From Nocardia asteroides (lineage in GTDB: Bacteria > Actinomycetota > Actinomycetes > Mycobacteriales > Mycobacteriaceae): a stretch of DNA of 64,000 nt. The stretch lies in the NCBI RefSeq assembly GCF_021183625.1, contig NZ_CP089214.1:4216001-4280000 (forward strand). Reading direction: 5' to 3'. The notes below the pieces were generated by a model, which saw only the letters and a program-made list of their open reading frames with translations, did not search any database and was not told the origin of the DNA. Positions 27,363 through 38,156 of this stretch are shown one piece after another. Position 1 is the first letter of the stretch. Each line of letters begins with the position of its first letter. A program made the translations under genes and the position numbers.

Positions 27363-27566
27363 ATGACCGAATCGGAGCGGACCGGGCTGCGCGCGCGGCT
27401 CCGGCACGCACTCGGCGCCGACGACGGCATGTCGACCGTCGAGTACGCCATCGGAACGATCGCCGCCGCGGCCTTCGGGGCGGTGCTCTACACCGTGGTG
27501 ACCGGGGACAATATCCTGGACGCGCTCACCGGCATCATCGATCGGGCACTGCGGACGACGGTCTGA
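27363..27566 (+). CDS. flp: Flp-type pilin (DUF4244-like prepilin)
   Basis: A 67-residue class IVb/Flp prepilin. After a 23-residue basic leader the cleavage region reads GMSTVEYAIGTIAAAAFGAV: cleavage before Met gives a mature N-terminus with Glu at +5, as required for pilus packing, and then one membrane helix. The mature pilin is about 45 residues, the major subunit of the fibre. It has by far the best ribosome site in the operon (AGGAAGGGGAG). No prepilin peptidase gene is visible nearby. Matches Rv3656c. Confidence 0.92.
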   Translation: MTESERTGLRARLRHALGADDGMSTVEYAIGTIAAAAFGAVLYTVVTGDNILDALTGIIDRALRTTV

Positions 27567-27910
27567 CCGTCGCGCTCCGCGGCGATCGCGGCGCCGTCAC
27601 CGTCGAGGCGGCAATCGCGATCGCGACCCTGGTCGCGGTGGTCGCGCTCTGCCTCGGAGCCCTGCTCGCGGCGTCGGCACAGGTCCGCTGTGTCGACGCC
27701 GCCCGCGAGGCCGCCCGGCTCGCCGCCCGCGGCGACGGGCCGCAGGCCGAAGCCGGGGCGCGACAGGTCGCCCCGACCGGCGCCGAGATCACGCTGCGGC
27801 AGGACGGCGCACTGGTCGTCGCACAGGTCACAGCGTCGGTGCCGCTGCTGCCCGGATTGCGGCTGCGGGCCGAGGCCGTCGCGGCCGTCGAGCCGGAGTC
27901 GGGCTGGTGA
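27563..27910 (+). CDS. TadE-like minor pseudopilin
   Basis: About 115 residues with the TadE signature RGAVTVEAAIAIATLVAVVA: Gly, then T-V-E with Glu at +5-like spacing, and one helix. The exported part is short, with VRCVDAAREAARLAARGDG, the usual TadE tail. There is no ATG, GTG or TTG between the pilin gene and the conserved helix in this frame. The best start is the CTG at 27563 that overlaps the pilin stop (CTGA). Its stop overlaps the next GTG. Matches Rv3655c. Confidence 0.82.
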   Translation: MTVALRGDRGAVTVEAAIAIATLVAVVALCLGALLAASAQVRCVDAAREAARLAARGDGPQAEAGARQVAPTGAEITLRQDGALVVAQVTASVPLLPGLRLRAEAVAAVEPESGW

Positions 27911-28416
27911 GGACGCACGTCAGCGCGAGCGTGCCTGCTGTCCCGGCGCACAGCAGGCGCGCCCGTGTGACCGCTCCGAGCGCGCGAGGCGAGCGTGGCG
28001 ACGCGCCCGAACGGGCCGTCTGCGCCCACCGTCGTGGTGACGCGCCCGACCGGGCCGTCTGCGCCCACCGTGAGCGCGGCAGCGCGACGGTGATCGCCTG
28101 TTTCGCCCTGCTCGCCCTGCTGACGGTGACCGCGATGGTCGCCCAGCTCGGCGCCGCCGTCGCCGCCAGGCACCGGGTGCAGTCCGCCGCCGACCTGGCC
28201 GCGCTGGCGGCGGCGGGCGCGCTGCTCGAGGGGCCGGTGGCGGGCTGCGCGGCGGCCGACGAGCTCGCGGCGCGAGCGGGCACCCGGCTGCGCGAGTGCA
28301 CCGTCGATCAATGGGATGTGACCGTCGTCGCGGAGCTGCGAATACCGCTAGGTCTGTTCGGTGCACGATTCGCCAGCGCAGCTGCTCGCGCCGGTCCGAC
28401 GGACAAGATCGAGTGA
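27907..28416 (+). CDS. TadE-like protein of the helicase/secretion neighbourhood
   Basis: The conserved part begins at ERGSATVIACFALLALLTVTA, one membrane helix with a TadE/TadG-like leader, followed by ARHRVQSAADLAALAAAGALL, and ends near residue 169. This belongs to the short TadE-like proteins always found between tad genes and the neighbouring helicase in actinobacteria (Rv3654c position). The GTG at 27907 overlaps the previous stop. The first 55 residues are unusual: Arg-rich with two copies of a GDAP-RAVCAHR unit, and may be a recent extension. Confidence 0.75.
   Translation: MRTHVSASVPAVPAHSRRARVTAPSARGERGDAPERAVCAHRRGDAPDRAVCAHRERGSATVIACFALLALLTVTAMVAQLGAAVAARHRVQSAADLAALAAAGALLEGPVAGCAAADELAARAGTRLRECTVDQWDVTVVAELRIPLGLFGARFASAAARAGPTDKIE
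27997..28074 (+). repeat. Imperfect 39-bp tandem repeat in the second TadE-like gene
   Basis: Units at 27997-28035 and 28036-28074 encode GDAPERAVCAHRR and GDAPDRAVCAHRE. The unit length is the same, 13 codons, as the exact repeat in tadB, but the sequences are unrelated. Confidence 0.75.
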
Positions 28417-28685
28417 TCACGATGCGCTATTGCGCAACCCTCGGGACCGTCGCGATCAGAGTGAATTAATCGCGATTCTGCGGGAAATGCGAACGCTCCC
28501 ACTAATGTGCGGAGAACCAATCGAAACAGAACGAAAAGAACCAATCGACCGCAATTGGATGACGTGGCAATAGTCCAGTTAACCTGAAATCTATCCTTTT
28601 TATTCGTTGGACGCCCTCGACGGCCGCTCGGCGACCGGCTGGGGCGAGCACGACGAGCTTCGACCCAGCGCCGGTGGCGGAGCGG
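28417..28685. other. Low-GC intergenic region after the tad operon
   Basis: From about 28430 to 28605 the base composition drops to near even, unlike the surrounding genes. AGAACCAATCGA occurs at 28513-28524 and again at 28537-28548, with a period of 24 bases. No protein is recognised; a short frame through the repeats is not convincing. It may be non-coding DNA at the end of the convergent tad and helicase transcripts. Confidence 0.5.
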
Positions 28686-31085
28686 TCACGAGGCGGCGTC
28701 GCCACCGTCACGGATCGGCGTTGCGCCGGTGATCTCCCGCAGTACCGCACCGAGCAGCCGAGCAGCGCCGTCCTTGTCCAGCGGATGGTTCCCGCTCCCG
28801 CACTGGGGCGACTGCACGCAGGACGGACACCCGGCCAGGCACTCGCAGGCGATGACCAGATCCCTGGTCGCCGCCAGCCAGCGCTCCAGGGCGGCGTACC
28901 CCCGCTCGGCGAAGCCGGCGCCACCCGGCTGCCCGTCGTACACGAACACGGTCGGCAGCCCGGTGTCCGGATGCTCGGCCACCGAGACCCCGCCGATGTC
29001 CCAGCGGTCGCAGGTCGCGATGAGTGGAAGCAGCCCGATGGCGGCGTGCTCGGCGGCGTGCAGCGCACCGGGAACGTCGACGATCCCCGCCGCGTCAAGC
29101 AGCGTGGGGGTCACCGTGTACATCACCGCGACCGAGGGGAGGATCTGCTCCGGCATGGCGAGTTCGACCAGGTCGAGCACGGCGCCGTCGGCCAGGGTGC
29201 GCAGGTAGCCGACGACCTGCCCGGTCACCCGGACTTCGGCGAGCGAGGCCACCACGCGACCGGAAACCCGCTGGTCGATGGTGTGCACGACCTCGATCGA
29301 TGTCGTCTGCCTGGCGTGCGTGGTCCACCCGGGATCCTCCGCCCGGACGAAGGCGACGCCTTCGTCCAGGTCGAGCTCCTCCACCTCGAAGGTCTCGCCC
29401 TGGTGCAGGTGCACGGCGCCGGGGTGCAGGGTGGCGAGCGCCCGTCCGGCGTCGGCGGTGCCGAGCAGCCTGCCGGTCTCGCTGTCCACGATCACCACCG
29501 GATCGCCGATGCCGCCGCGCACATCCACCCCGTCGTGCGGCTGGCTGCCCGCGGTCACGTGCCAGCGTGCGGGTTCGTCGGCGGTCCGCCCCGGCCGCCG
29601 CCGGATCAGCCCGTCGGCGACCAGCTCGGCCACCACGGCGCGGGCGTCGAGCGCGTCGATCTCGTTCTCGGTGAGCGGCAGCTCACAAGCCGCGCAGAGC
29701 AGGTGCGGGCCGAGTACATAGGGGTTGCGCGGGTCGGTGATCGTGGCCTCCACCGGCTTGCCGAGCAGCGCCTCCGGGTGGTGCACCAGGTAGGTGTCGA
29801 GCGGATCGTCCCTGGCCACGAGCAGGACGAGCGCACCCTGCGTGCGCCGCCCCGCCCGCCCGGCCTGCTGCCGGAAGGAGGCGACGGTGCCGGGAAAGCC
29901 GGACATCACCACGGCGTCCAGCCCCGCGATGTCGATGCCGAGCTCCAGCGCGTTCGTGGTCGCGACCCCGAGCAGTTCCCCCTCGGAGAGCGCCGCCTCC
30001 AGCGCCCGGCGATCCTCCGGCAGGTACCCGGCCCGGTACGCCGCCACCCGCCCCACCAGCTCCGGATCGACCGCCGCGAGCAGCCTGCGCGCCTCCAGCG
30101 CGGTCGCCTCGGCGCCCCGCCGGGAGCGAACGAAGGCCAGCGTGCGGGCGCCCTCCAGCACCAGGTCGGCGAGGAAGCGGCCGGCCTCGCCGGTGGCCGA
30201 ACGGCGCACCGGCGCCCCGTTCTCCCCGGTCACGCCGGTGAGCAGCGGCGGCTCCCAGAGCGCGATGGTGCGCGGCCCGCTCGGCGAGCCGTCCTCCGTC
30301 ACCGCCGCGCACTCCCGCCCGATCAGCCGGGACGCCGCGGCCGCCGGGTCGGCGGCGGTGGCCGAGCACAGCACGAAGGTCGGGTCGGCGCCGTAGCGCG
30401 CGGCCAGCCGCCGCAGCCTGCGCAGCACCAGCGCCACGTGCGACCCGAAGACGCCCCGGTAGGCGTGGCATTCGTCGACCACGACGTAGCGCAGCCCGCG
30501 CAGCAGCCGCCCCCAGCGCTGATGCGAGCGCAGCACGCTGAGGTGCAGCATGTCCGGGTTGGTGAAGACCAAGCGCGCGTTGGCCCGCACCCACTGCCTG
30601 ACGTCGGGCGTTGTATCGCCGTCGTAGCCGCCCGGGTGCACCTCGCGCAGCGCACCGGTGTGCGTGAGCGCGCCCGCCGCGCGCAGCTGGTCGGCGCCGA
30701 GCGCCTTGGTCGGGGCCAGGTAGAGCGCGGTGGCCCGCGGGTCGTCGTGCAGGGTGCTGAGCACCGGCAATTGATAGGCCAGCGATTTGCCGGACGCCGT
30801 CCCGGTCGCCAGCACGACATCGGCGCCGGAGAACGCCAGCTCCGCCGCCTGCCGCTGATGCCGCCACGGCTCCGGCACCCCGGTCTCCCGGAAAGCGGCG
30901 ATGACCTCGGGCGGAGCCCATTCCGGCCAGGAATCCGGCGCCGCGGGCCGCGCGGGCAGCTCCGCCACGTGCGTCAACTGCCCGTCGAATTCTGGACCAT
31001 TGACCAGAACACGGTTGAGCAACGATCGACCATAGGACAGCGGTAATTCGGGCGCCGCGCACGCCGCGGGCTGCTTGCTACTCAT
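28686..31085 (-). CDS. DEAD/DEAH-box helicase with DUF1998 C-terminal domain
   Basis: A 799-residue superfamily 2 helicase. The Q-like motif and Walker A are in ATGTASGKSLAYQLPVL, the Walker B is DECHAYRGVFGSHVAL, motif III is LCSATAADP, and motif VI is QQAGRAGRRTQGALVLL. The C-terminal DUF1998 region has four Cys (CECLAGCPSCVQSPQCGSG) that probably bind metal, as in MrfA-type repair helicases. It matches Rv3649 and its usual place beside the tad genes. A repair role (as for MrfA in mitomycin lesions) is inference from family. Confidence 0.92.
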   Translation of the reverse strand: MSSKQPAACAAPELPLSYGRSLLNRVLVNGPEFDGQLTHVAELPARPAAPDSWPEWAPPEVIAAFRETGVPEPWRHQRQAAELAFSGADVVLATGTASGKSLAYQLPVLSTLHDDPRATALYLAPTKALGADQLRAAGALTHTGALREVHPGGYDGDTTPDVRQWVRANARLVFTNPDMLHLSVLRSHQRWGRLLRGLRYVVVDECHAYRGVFGSHVALVLRRLRRLAARYGADPTFVLCSATAADPAAAASRLIGRECAAVTEDGSPSGPRTIALWEPPLLTGVTGENGAPVRRSATGEAGRFLADLVLEGARTLAFVRSRRGAEATALEARRLLAAVDPELVGRVAAYRAGYLPEDRRALEAALSEGELLGVATTNALELGIDIAGLDAVVMSGFPGTVASFRQQAGRAGRRTQGALVLLVARDDPLDTYLVHHPEALLGKPVEATITDPRNPYVLGPHLLCAACELPLTENEIDALDARAVVAELVADGLIRRRPGRTADEPARWHVTAGSQPHDGVDVRGGIGDPVVIVDSETGRLLGTADAGRALATLHPGAVHLHQGETFEVEELDLDEGVAFVRAEDPGWTTHARQTTSIEVVHTIDQRVSGRVVASLAEVRVTGQVVGYLRTLADGAVLDLVELAMPEQILPSVAVMYTVTPTLLDAAGIVDVPGALHAAEHAAIGLLPLIATCDRWDIGGVSVAEHPDTGLPTVFVYDGQPGGAGFAERGYAALERWLAATRDLVIACECLAGCPSCVQSPQCGSGNHPLDKDGAARLLGAVLREITGATPIRDGGDAAS

Positions 31086-31527
31086 GCGTAACCGCCCCTT
31101 CCGGCCTCCGGCGCTGTGAACAGTGTGTATCGGCGTGCCGTCGAGGGTGTATTCGATACCAAATAGCGACCTGCATCACAGCCCGTTTGCCGTACTCGGA
31201 CTTGGTTATCGACCGGCAAACCGACCTGGAGTATGGATTCCACCAATGGGTTCCGCACCTGCGCATTCGCAAGATCAAGTTTTTTGCAAATTACTGGTAA
31301 CTCGGCTGTTGAATTCGTGAAGGACATGGTTCACTGGTTCACTGGTTCCTGGTCGCAAGCTTCTGTGTTCGAGGGACGGATCCAAAGTCCAAACCGTCAG
31401 CAGGATCGAGTTGCGAACGGTGTGCTCGGGCTTTCCTGCAGGGGGAAACCAACAGTACAGCGGTCTCAACGGGCCCGGTGGACGAACCAGTTGTCCGCCG
31501 TTCCGGGTAAGAAAGAGAAGGAACAGA
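31086..31527. other. Divergent intergenic region and cspA leader
   Basis: This 442-base, relatively AT-rich region lies between the divergent helicase and cspA genes. A long leader is usual for cold-shock genes. Three adjacent copies of an 8-base unit occur at 31327-31350 (see repeat). TTTCC/GGGAAA at about 31430-31447 could form a small leader hairpin. I could not pick promoters with confidence. Confidence 0.4.
31327..31350 (+). repeat. Triple 8-bp direct repeat in the cspA leader
   Basis: TGGTTCAC, TGGTTCAC and TGGTTCCT follow each other without gaps, about 180 bases ahead of the cspA start. Confidence 0.7.
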
Positions 31528-31734
31528 ATGGCACAGGGAACTGTGAAGTGGTTCAACGCGGAGAAGGGGTTCGGCTTCATCGCGCCCGAAGACGGCTCCG
31601 CTGACGTCTTCGTCCACTACTCCGAAATCCAGGGGGCCGGCTTCCGTACCCTCGAGGAGAACCAGAAGGTCGAATTCGAGGTCGGTCAGGGCACGAAGGG
31701 CCCGCAGGCCACCGGAGTGCGCGCGCTCAGCTGA
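31528..31734 (+). CDS. cspA: Cold shock protein, CspA family
   Basis: A 68-residue single OB-fold RNA chaperone. Both RNA-binding motifs are intact, KGFGFIAPEDG (RNP1) and DVFVHYSEI (RNP2), after MAQGTVKWFNAE. AGAAGGAA precedes the ATG by six bases. It corresponds to Rv3648c, and is monocistronic, closed by the 13-bp hairpin downstream. Confidence 0.96.
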   Translation: MAQGTVKWFNAEKGFGFIAPEDGSADVFVHYSEIQGAGFRTLEENQKVEFEVGQGTKGPQATGVRALS

Positions 31735-31748
31735 GCCACGCATCAGCG

Positions 31749-31786
31749 TTCGTCCCTCACCACCGGCGACGGAGGTGAGGGACGAA
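31749..31786 (+). terminator. cspA terminator
   Basis: TTCGTCCCTCACC (31749-31761) pairs perfectly with GGTGAGGGACGAA (31774-31786), a 13-bp stem with a 12-base loop, starting 15 bases after the stop. Confidence 0.8.
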
Positions 31787-32058
31787 GCCGTTTCCGGGGG
31801 AGGTCCGGGTCCGTCGCGGACCCTGCTCAGGGGGGTGCTCGCAGGGCCGGCGCGTCCGGCGCGGAAGCATCACGCTCGTGGTTCGGTGCATACTGAACCG
31901 CTGAGAGGTCGTACGCTCGGTATTTCCACCGCGCTCGCGGTGTGCAGGCCGAGGGTATAAACGTCTCTGGCGGCGACGGTCGTTCCGCGCCGCCCACTGC
32001 AACCGCGCCTGGCGTATACGCGCCGTGCGGGTAGAGAACGAAAGGTGTGGAGTCGCCG
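31787..32058. other. topA upstream region
   Basis: About 270 bases between cspA and topA. GGGTCC-GTCGC-GGACCC near 31806-31822 is a small hairpin. A TATAAA-containing stretch (near 31957) may be part of the topA promoter. No gene is recognised. Confidence 0.35.
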
Positions 32059-34956
<2,898 letters not shown>

Positions 34957-34975
34957 ACCGGCGGTGGTCCGGTCG

Positions 34976-35420
34976 CTACGCCGACGCGGGCCGGTGGCCG
35001 TAGGCGGCGATATCGATCGCGCCGGGTTCGGCGAAGTGGTCGACCCAGGAGCGCTCCGGGCGGTGCGGCCGGGCGGCCTGGAGCGCGAGGTACCCGCGCA
35101 GCAGCGCCGGGGCGATCACGGTGAGCGGGCGCGGCGGCGCGGCGAGGCGGTGGGCTGCCCGCAGGTGGTCGTCCATGAGCAGCCGCAGCACGCCGCCGCC
35201 GATCGCCCCGGCCGGGCCGGGGAACCAGCGGGCCCGCCAGTCGGCGAAGAGCTGGTCGACCAGCGCCCGGCCGCCCTCGGTGTACCCGTAGTGCGCCCGC
35301 TCGTACTCCAGTGCCCAGCCGAGGAACGCCGCGGCGGTGTCCGGAACCGCGAGCCCCATGCGCGCCCCGACCCCACGCCAGAAGTGGTACTGCGCAAGCG
35401 CTTCCGCGCTGAGCACCTTC
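34976..35420 (-). pseudogene. Truncated oxygenase MpaB-family (DUF2236) gene, 3' part only
   Basis: The last ~148 codons encode a typical DUF2236/MpaB C-terminal half, beginning near ALAQYHFWRGVGARMGLAVP and continuing through EYERAHYGYTEGGRALVDQL to AAYGHRPASA. Full members are 280-400 residues and carry their heme-binding region in the missing N-terminal half. The frame stays open upstream to 35677, but that part is only the antisense of the TetR fragment, so no natural start survives. It ends 20 bases after topA, convergent with it. Confidence 0.8.
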
Positions 35421-35804
35421 GGCGACGCCGAGGCCCCCGACGCCTTCACCGGCCGCATGCTGGACGCCGCCGTCGCCGTCTGGCAGCGCCACGCCCCGCT
35501 GCTCAACGCCTGCGTGCAGGCGCGCGACAGCGACCCGCAGCTCGGCGCCATGTGGGACGACTTCATCGGCGCCTTCGTGCGCAAACTGGTCGGCTTCGTC
35601 GAGGCCCAGGTGGCCTCCGGCCGCGCCGCCCCGCCGGTCGACGACATTCCCGCGCTGGTCACGGCGCTGTTCAGCATGACGATCGGGGTGCTGCGGCAGG
35701 AGAGCGTGCCCGCCGCCGATGTTCCGGTCGAGCGCGCGCTCGCCGCCGCGCGCGCCGTCTGGCTGACCGCCGTGTGGGGGCGCGGCGTCGGTGGCCCCGG
35801 CTAG
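35421..35804 (+). pseudogene. Truncated TetR-family regulator, C-terminal domain only
   Basis: The frame encodes only an EthR-like ligand-binding half: DAFTGRMLDAAVAVWQRHAP, then ACVQARDSDPQLGAMWDDFI and so on to VWGRGVGGPG. No helix-turn-helix precedes it; upstream DNA is the antisense of the MpaB fragment. Any product could not bind DNA. The fragment begins where the opposite-strand fragment ends, so one deletion removed the shared promoter and both 5' ends. The exact junction is within about ten bases of 35420. Confidence 0.8.
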
Positions 35805-35814
35805 GGTGGTTGCC

Positions 35815-37011
35815 GTGGCGGGAGTCTTCGATCGATTGGTCGGGCAGGAAACGGTCGAGGCCGAGCTGACCGCCGCCGCGACCGCGGCCCGCGAGGGCCG
35901 GATGTCCGGCGCCATGACGCATTCCTGGCTGTTCACCGGCCCGCCCGGCTCCGGCCGGTCGGTGGCCGCCGTGTGCTTCGCGGCGGCCCTGCAGTGTACG
36001 ACGCCCGGGATCGTCGGCTGTGGCCACTGTCATGCCTGCGCCACCGTGCTCGCCGGCACGCACGGCGACGTGCGCCGGATCGTGCCGGAGGGGCTCAGCA
36101 TCAGCGTCAGGGAGATGCGCGACATCGTGCAGATCGCCGCCCGCAGGCCGAGCACCGGCCGCTGGCAGGTTGTGGTCGTCGAGGACGCCGACCGGCTGAC
36201 CGAGGGCGCGGGCAACGCCCTGCTCAAAGCGGTCGAGGAGCCGCCCGAGCGCACCGTCTTCCTGCTCTGCGCCCCCACCGTCGACCCCGAGGACATCTCC
36301 ATCACGCTGCGCTCCCGCTGCAGACACGTCCACCTGGTGACCCCTTCGGTGCCCGCCATCGCCCGGGTACTGAAGGAACGCGACGGCCTCCCCGCCGACG
36401 CCGCCGACTGGGCCGCCTCGGTGAGCGGCGGCCACGTCGGCCGCGCCCGGCGGCTCGCCACCGACCCCGAGGCGCGGGCCCGCCGCAAGAAGTCGCTCGC
36501 CCTCGTCGGCGCCGTCGGCCGCGGCAACGGCTACACCGCCGCCGACGAACTGGTCAAAGCCGCCGACGACGAGGCGAAGGAGATGAGCGCGGACCGCGAC
36601 GAGCCGGAGCGTGAGGAACTCGCCACCGCACTCGGCGCTGGCGGCACCGGCAAGGGCGCCGCCGGCGCCACCCGCGGCTCGGCCGGCGTGCTCAAAGATC
36701 TCGAACGCCGCCAGAAATCTCGCGCCACCCGCACCGGCCGCGACGCACTCGACCGCACCCTGATCGATATCGCAGGCGTCTACCGCGACGCCATCGCCGT
36801 CCGCTTCGGCGCCGTCCGCGCCGGCGTCTCGCTCACCCACCCCGACCTCAGCGACCCCATCCACGACCTCGCCGACCGCGTCTCCCCCGAGGGGCTGCTC
36901 CGCTCCGTCGAAGCCGTCCTCGCCTGCCGCGAAGCGCTCGACCTGAACGTCAAACCGCGCTTCGCCGTCGCCGCGATGGTCGCCGCGCTCATCGAGGCCC
37001 AAACGAAGTGA
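35815..37011 (+). CDS. holB: DNA polymerase III delta prime subunit
   Basis: A 398-residue clamp-loader subunit. WLFTGPPGSGRSVAAVCFA is a P-loop with Arg in place of Lys, normal for delta prime, which does not hydrolyse ATP. The zinc module is CTTPGIVGCGHCHAC. VVVVEDADRLTEGAGNALLK plus EEPPERTVFLLCA is the Walker B/sensor 1 region, and ITLRSRC is the SRC motif. A Gly/Ala-rich linker (about 275-300) separates the collar domain. The GTG at 35815 is chosen over 35791 because it starts right at the conserved VFDRLVGQ. Matches Rv3644c. Confidence 0.93.
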   Translation: MAGVFDRLVGQETVEAELTAAATAAREGRMSGAMTHSWLFTGPPGSGRSVAAVCFAAALQCTTPGIVGCGHCHACATVLAGTHGDVRRIVPEGLSISVREMRDIVQIAARRPSTGRWQVVVVEDADRLTEGAGNALLKAVEEPPERTVFLLCAPTVDPEDISITLRSRCRHVHLVTPSVPAIARVLKERDGLPADAADWAASVSGGHVGRARRLATDPEARARRKKSLALVGAVGRGNGYTAADELVKAADDEAKEMSADRDEPEREELATALGAGGTGKGAAGATRGSAGVLKDLERRQKSRATRTGRDALDRTLIDIAGVYRDAIAVRFGAVRAGVSLTHPDLSDPIHDLADRVSPEGLLRSVEAVLACREALDLNVKPRFAVAAMVAALIEAQTK

Positions 37012-37068
37012 CCACCTGTTTTCGTGATCCCGGGTCGGGGACGATAGACTGCCCTGGCCGAAAGGCAC

Positions 37069-37144
37069 GCCGCCTTAGCTCAGTCGGTAGAGCGCTTCAC
37101 TCGTAATGAAAAGGTCGCGAGTTCGATTCTCGCAGGCGGCTCCA
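37069..37144 (+). tRNA. tRNA-Thr (anticodon CGT)
   Basis: A full cloverleaf. Acceptor stem GCCGCCT/AGGCGGC, D-arm GCTCAGTCGGTAGAGC, anticodon stem TTCA/TGAA around CTCGTAA, and T-arm CGCGAGTTCGATTCTCGC are present. CCA is encoded at 37142-37144. It reads ACG codons. The gene marks the point where gene order stops following M. tuberculosis. Confidence 0.97.
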
Positions 37145-37204
37145 TGAATCAGGTAGGCAGTGGTCGGGCCGACCGCGCGGCCGAGGATATCGGCGGTCGC
37201 GCGA

Positions 37205-37218
37205 GCCGGGCGCCCGGC
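37205..37218. terminator. Palindrome downstream of araC
   Basis: GCCGGGCGCCCGGC is a perfect 14-bp palindrome directly after the AraC-type stop codon. It may end that transcript, and perhaps the tRNA transcript from the other side. Confidence 0.35.
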
Positions 37219-37219
37219 G

Positions 37220-37993
37220 TCAGGCCAGCTCGCGCAGGAAGCTCGTCGGCGAGTGGCCGAAGTGCCGACGGAAGGCGCGGGTGAAGGTGCCGGGGTCGCT
37301 GAAGCCGCTGTCGTAGCAGGCGGTGCCGACGGCTGCGCCGCGTTCCAGGAGGCGGCGGGCGAATTCCAGTCGGGTGCGGCGGATCTCGTCGCCGGGGGCG
37401 CGGCCGGATTCGGCGAAGAGCGCCTGCACCGAGCGGACCGAGACGTGGTTGTTCCTGGCCAGGGCGGCGACGGTGAAGCCGGGGTCGCGGAAGTGCTCGT
37501 GGACCTGGCGGAGCAGTTCGTCCCGGAAGGCGGAGCGGGTGCGGCCGCCGAAGGCGTCGGCGCGGCGGGCGACTTCGCGACGGGTCCAGGTGTCGCGCTG
37601 GTGCTCGGCGGCGACGCGGTCGGAGGCGTCCTCGAAGGCCAGCAGGGTGCAGTCGGAGCCGGGCAGGGCGCGGGTGGACCACAGCACCGGGAGCGGGCGG
37701 CCGGTGCGCGTGGTGAACCACTCGGTGCCCGCCCGCGGGTGCGGGCCTGCCCGGCCGACTATGGGGCAGCTCTCGGCGGGGTATTCGGAGCCGTCGGGGC
37801 GCCGGTCGTGCAGGGTGCAGTGGCTGGGGCGGCCGAGCAGTTCGCCGGGGCCGGGGTAGCCGAGCAGCGCGACCGCGGCCTGGTTCACCAGCCGGACGGC
37901 ACCGCCGGGTGCGATCACCCAGAGCGGTGTCGGGGTCTCCTCGACGATCGCCGCCAGCAGGTCGGCGTCGGTTTCCGTGCACGAAGTCGTCAT
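37220..37993 (-). CDS. AraC-family regulator with N-terminal PAS domain
   Basis: A 257-residue regulator. Residues 10-125 form a PAS domain (LLAAIVEETPTPLWVIAPGG, LVNQAAVALLGYPGPGELLG). Residues 155-257 are the two AraC helix-turn-helix motifs: FTVAALARNNHVSVRSVQAL and GTACYDSGFSDPGTFTRAF. The PAS domain contains Cys in THCTLHD-like and ESCPIVG positions that could sense a ligand or thiol state; that is inference. Start: ATG 37993 with GAGG upstream. It is divergent from the cyanase operon across 163 bases and is its likely regulator. Confidence 0.87.
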   Translation of the reverse strand: MTTSCTETDADLLAAIVEETPTPLWVIAPGGAVRLVNQAAVALLGYPGPGELLGRPSHCTLHDRRPDGSEYPAESCPIVGRAGPHPRAGTEWFTTRTGRPLPVLWSTRALPGSDCTLLAFEDASDRVAAEHQRDTWTRREVARRADAFGGRTRSAFRDELLRQVHEHFRDPGFTVAALARNNHVSVRSVQALFAESGRAPGDEIRRTRLEFARRLLERGAAVGTACYDSGFSDPGTFTRAFRRHFGHSPTSFLRELA

Positions 37994-38156
37994 CACCACC
38001 ACCTCGGGGCAGTTTGACCCTCGGGCGTGTCGGCGCCGTTGCTGCCCGGTCTCACCGGTGTGAACGCGCACGAATTGCCCATTTTCCTGCGCGAATGTCC
38101 TCGGCGGTCGGCGGGGCGGTGGCTTTCCATGGGAGCTGTTCGAAGGAGGAGAACCC

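Noticed and set aside
28361..28573. A 70-codon frame across the low-GC patch
   Set aside because: It overlaps the end of the TadE-like gene and its content comes from the 12-bp repeats.
34976..35677. A complete 233-residue DUF2236 protein
   Set aside because: The N-terminal 85 residues are just the antisense of the TetR fragment. Only the C-terminal ~148 residues match the family.
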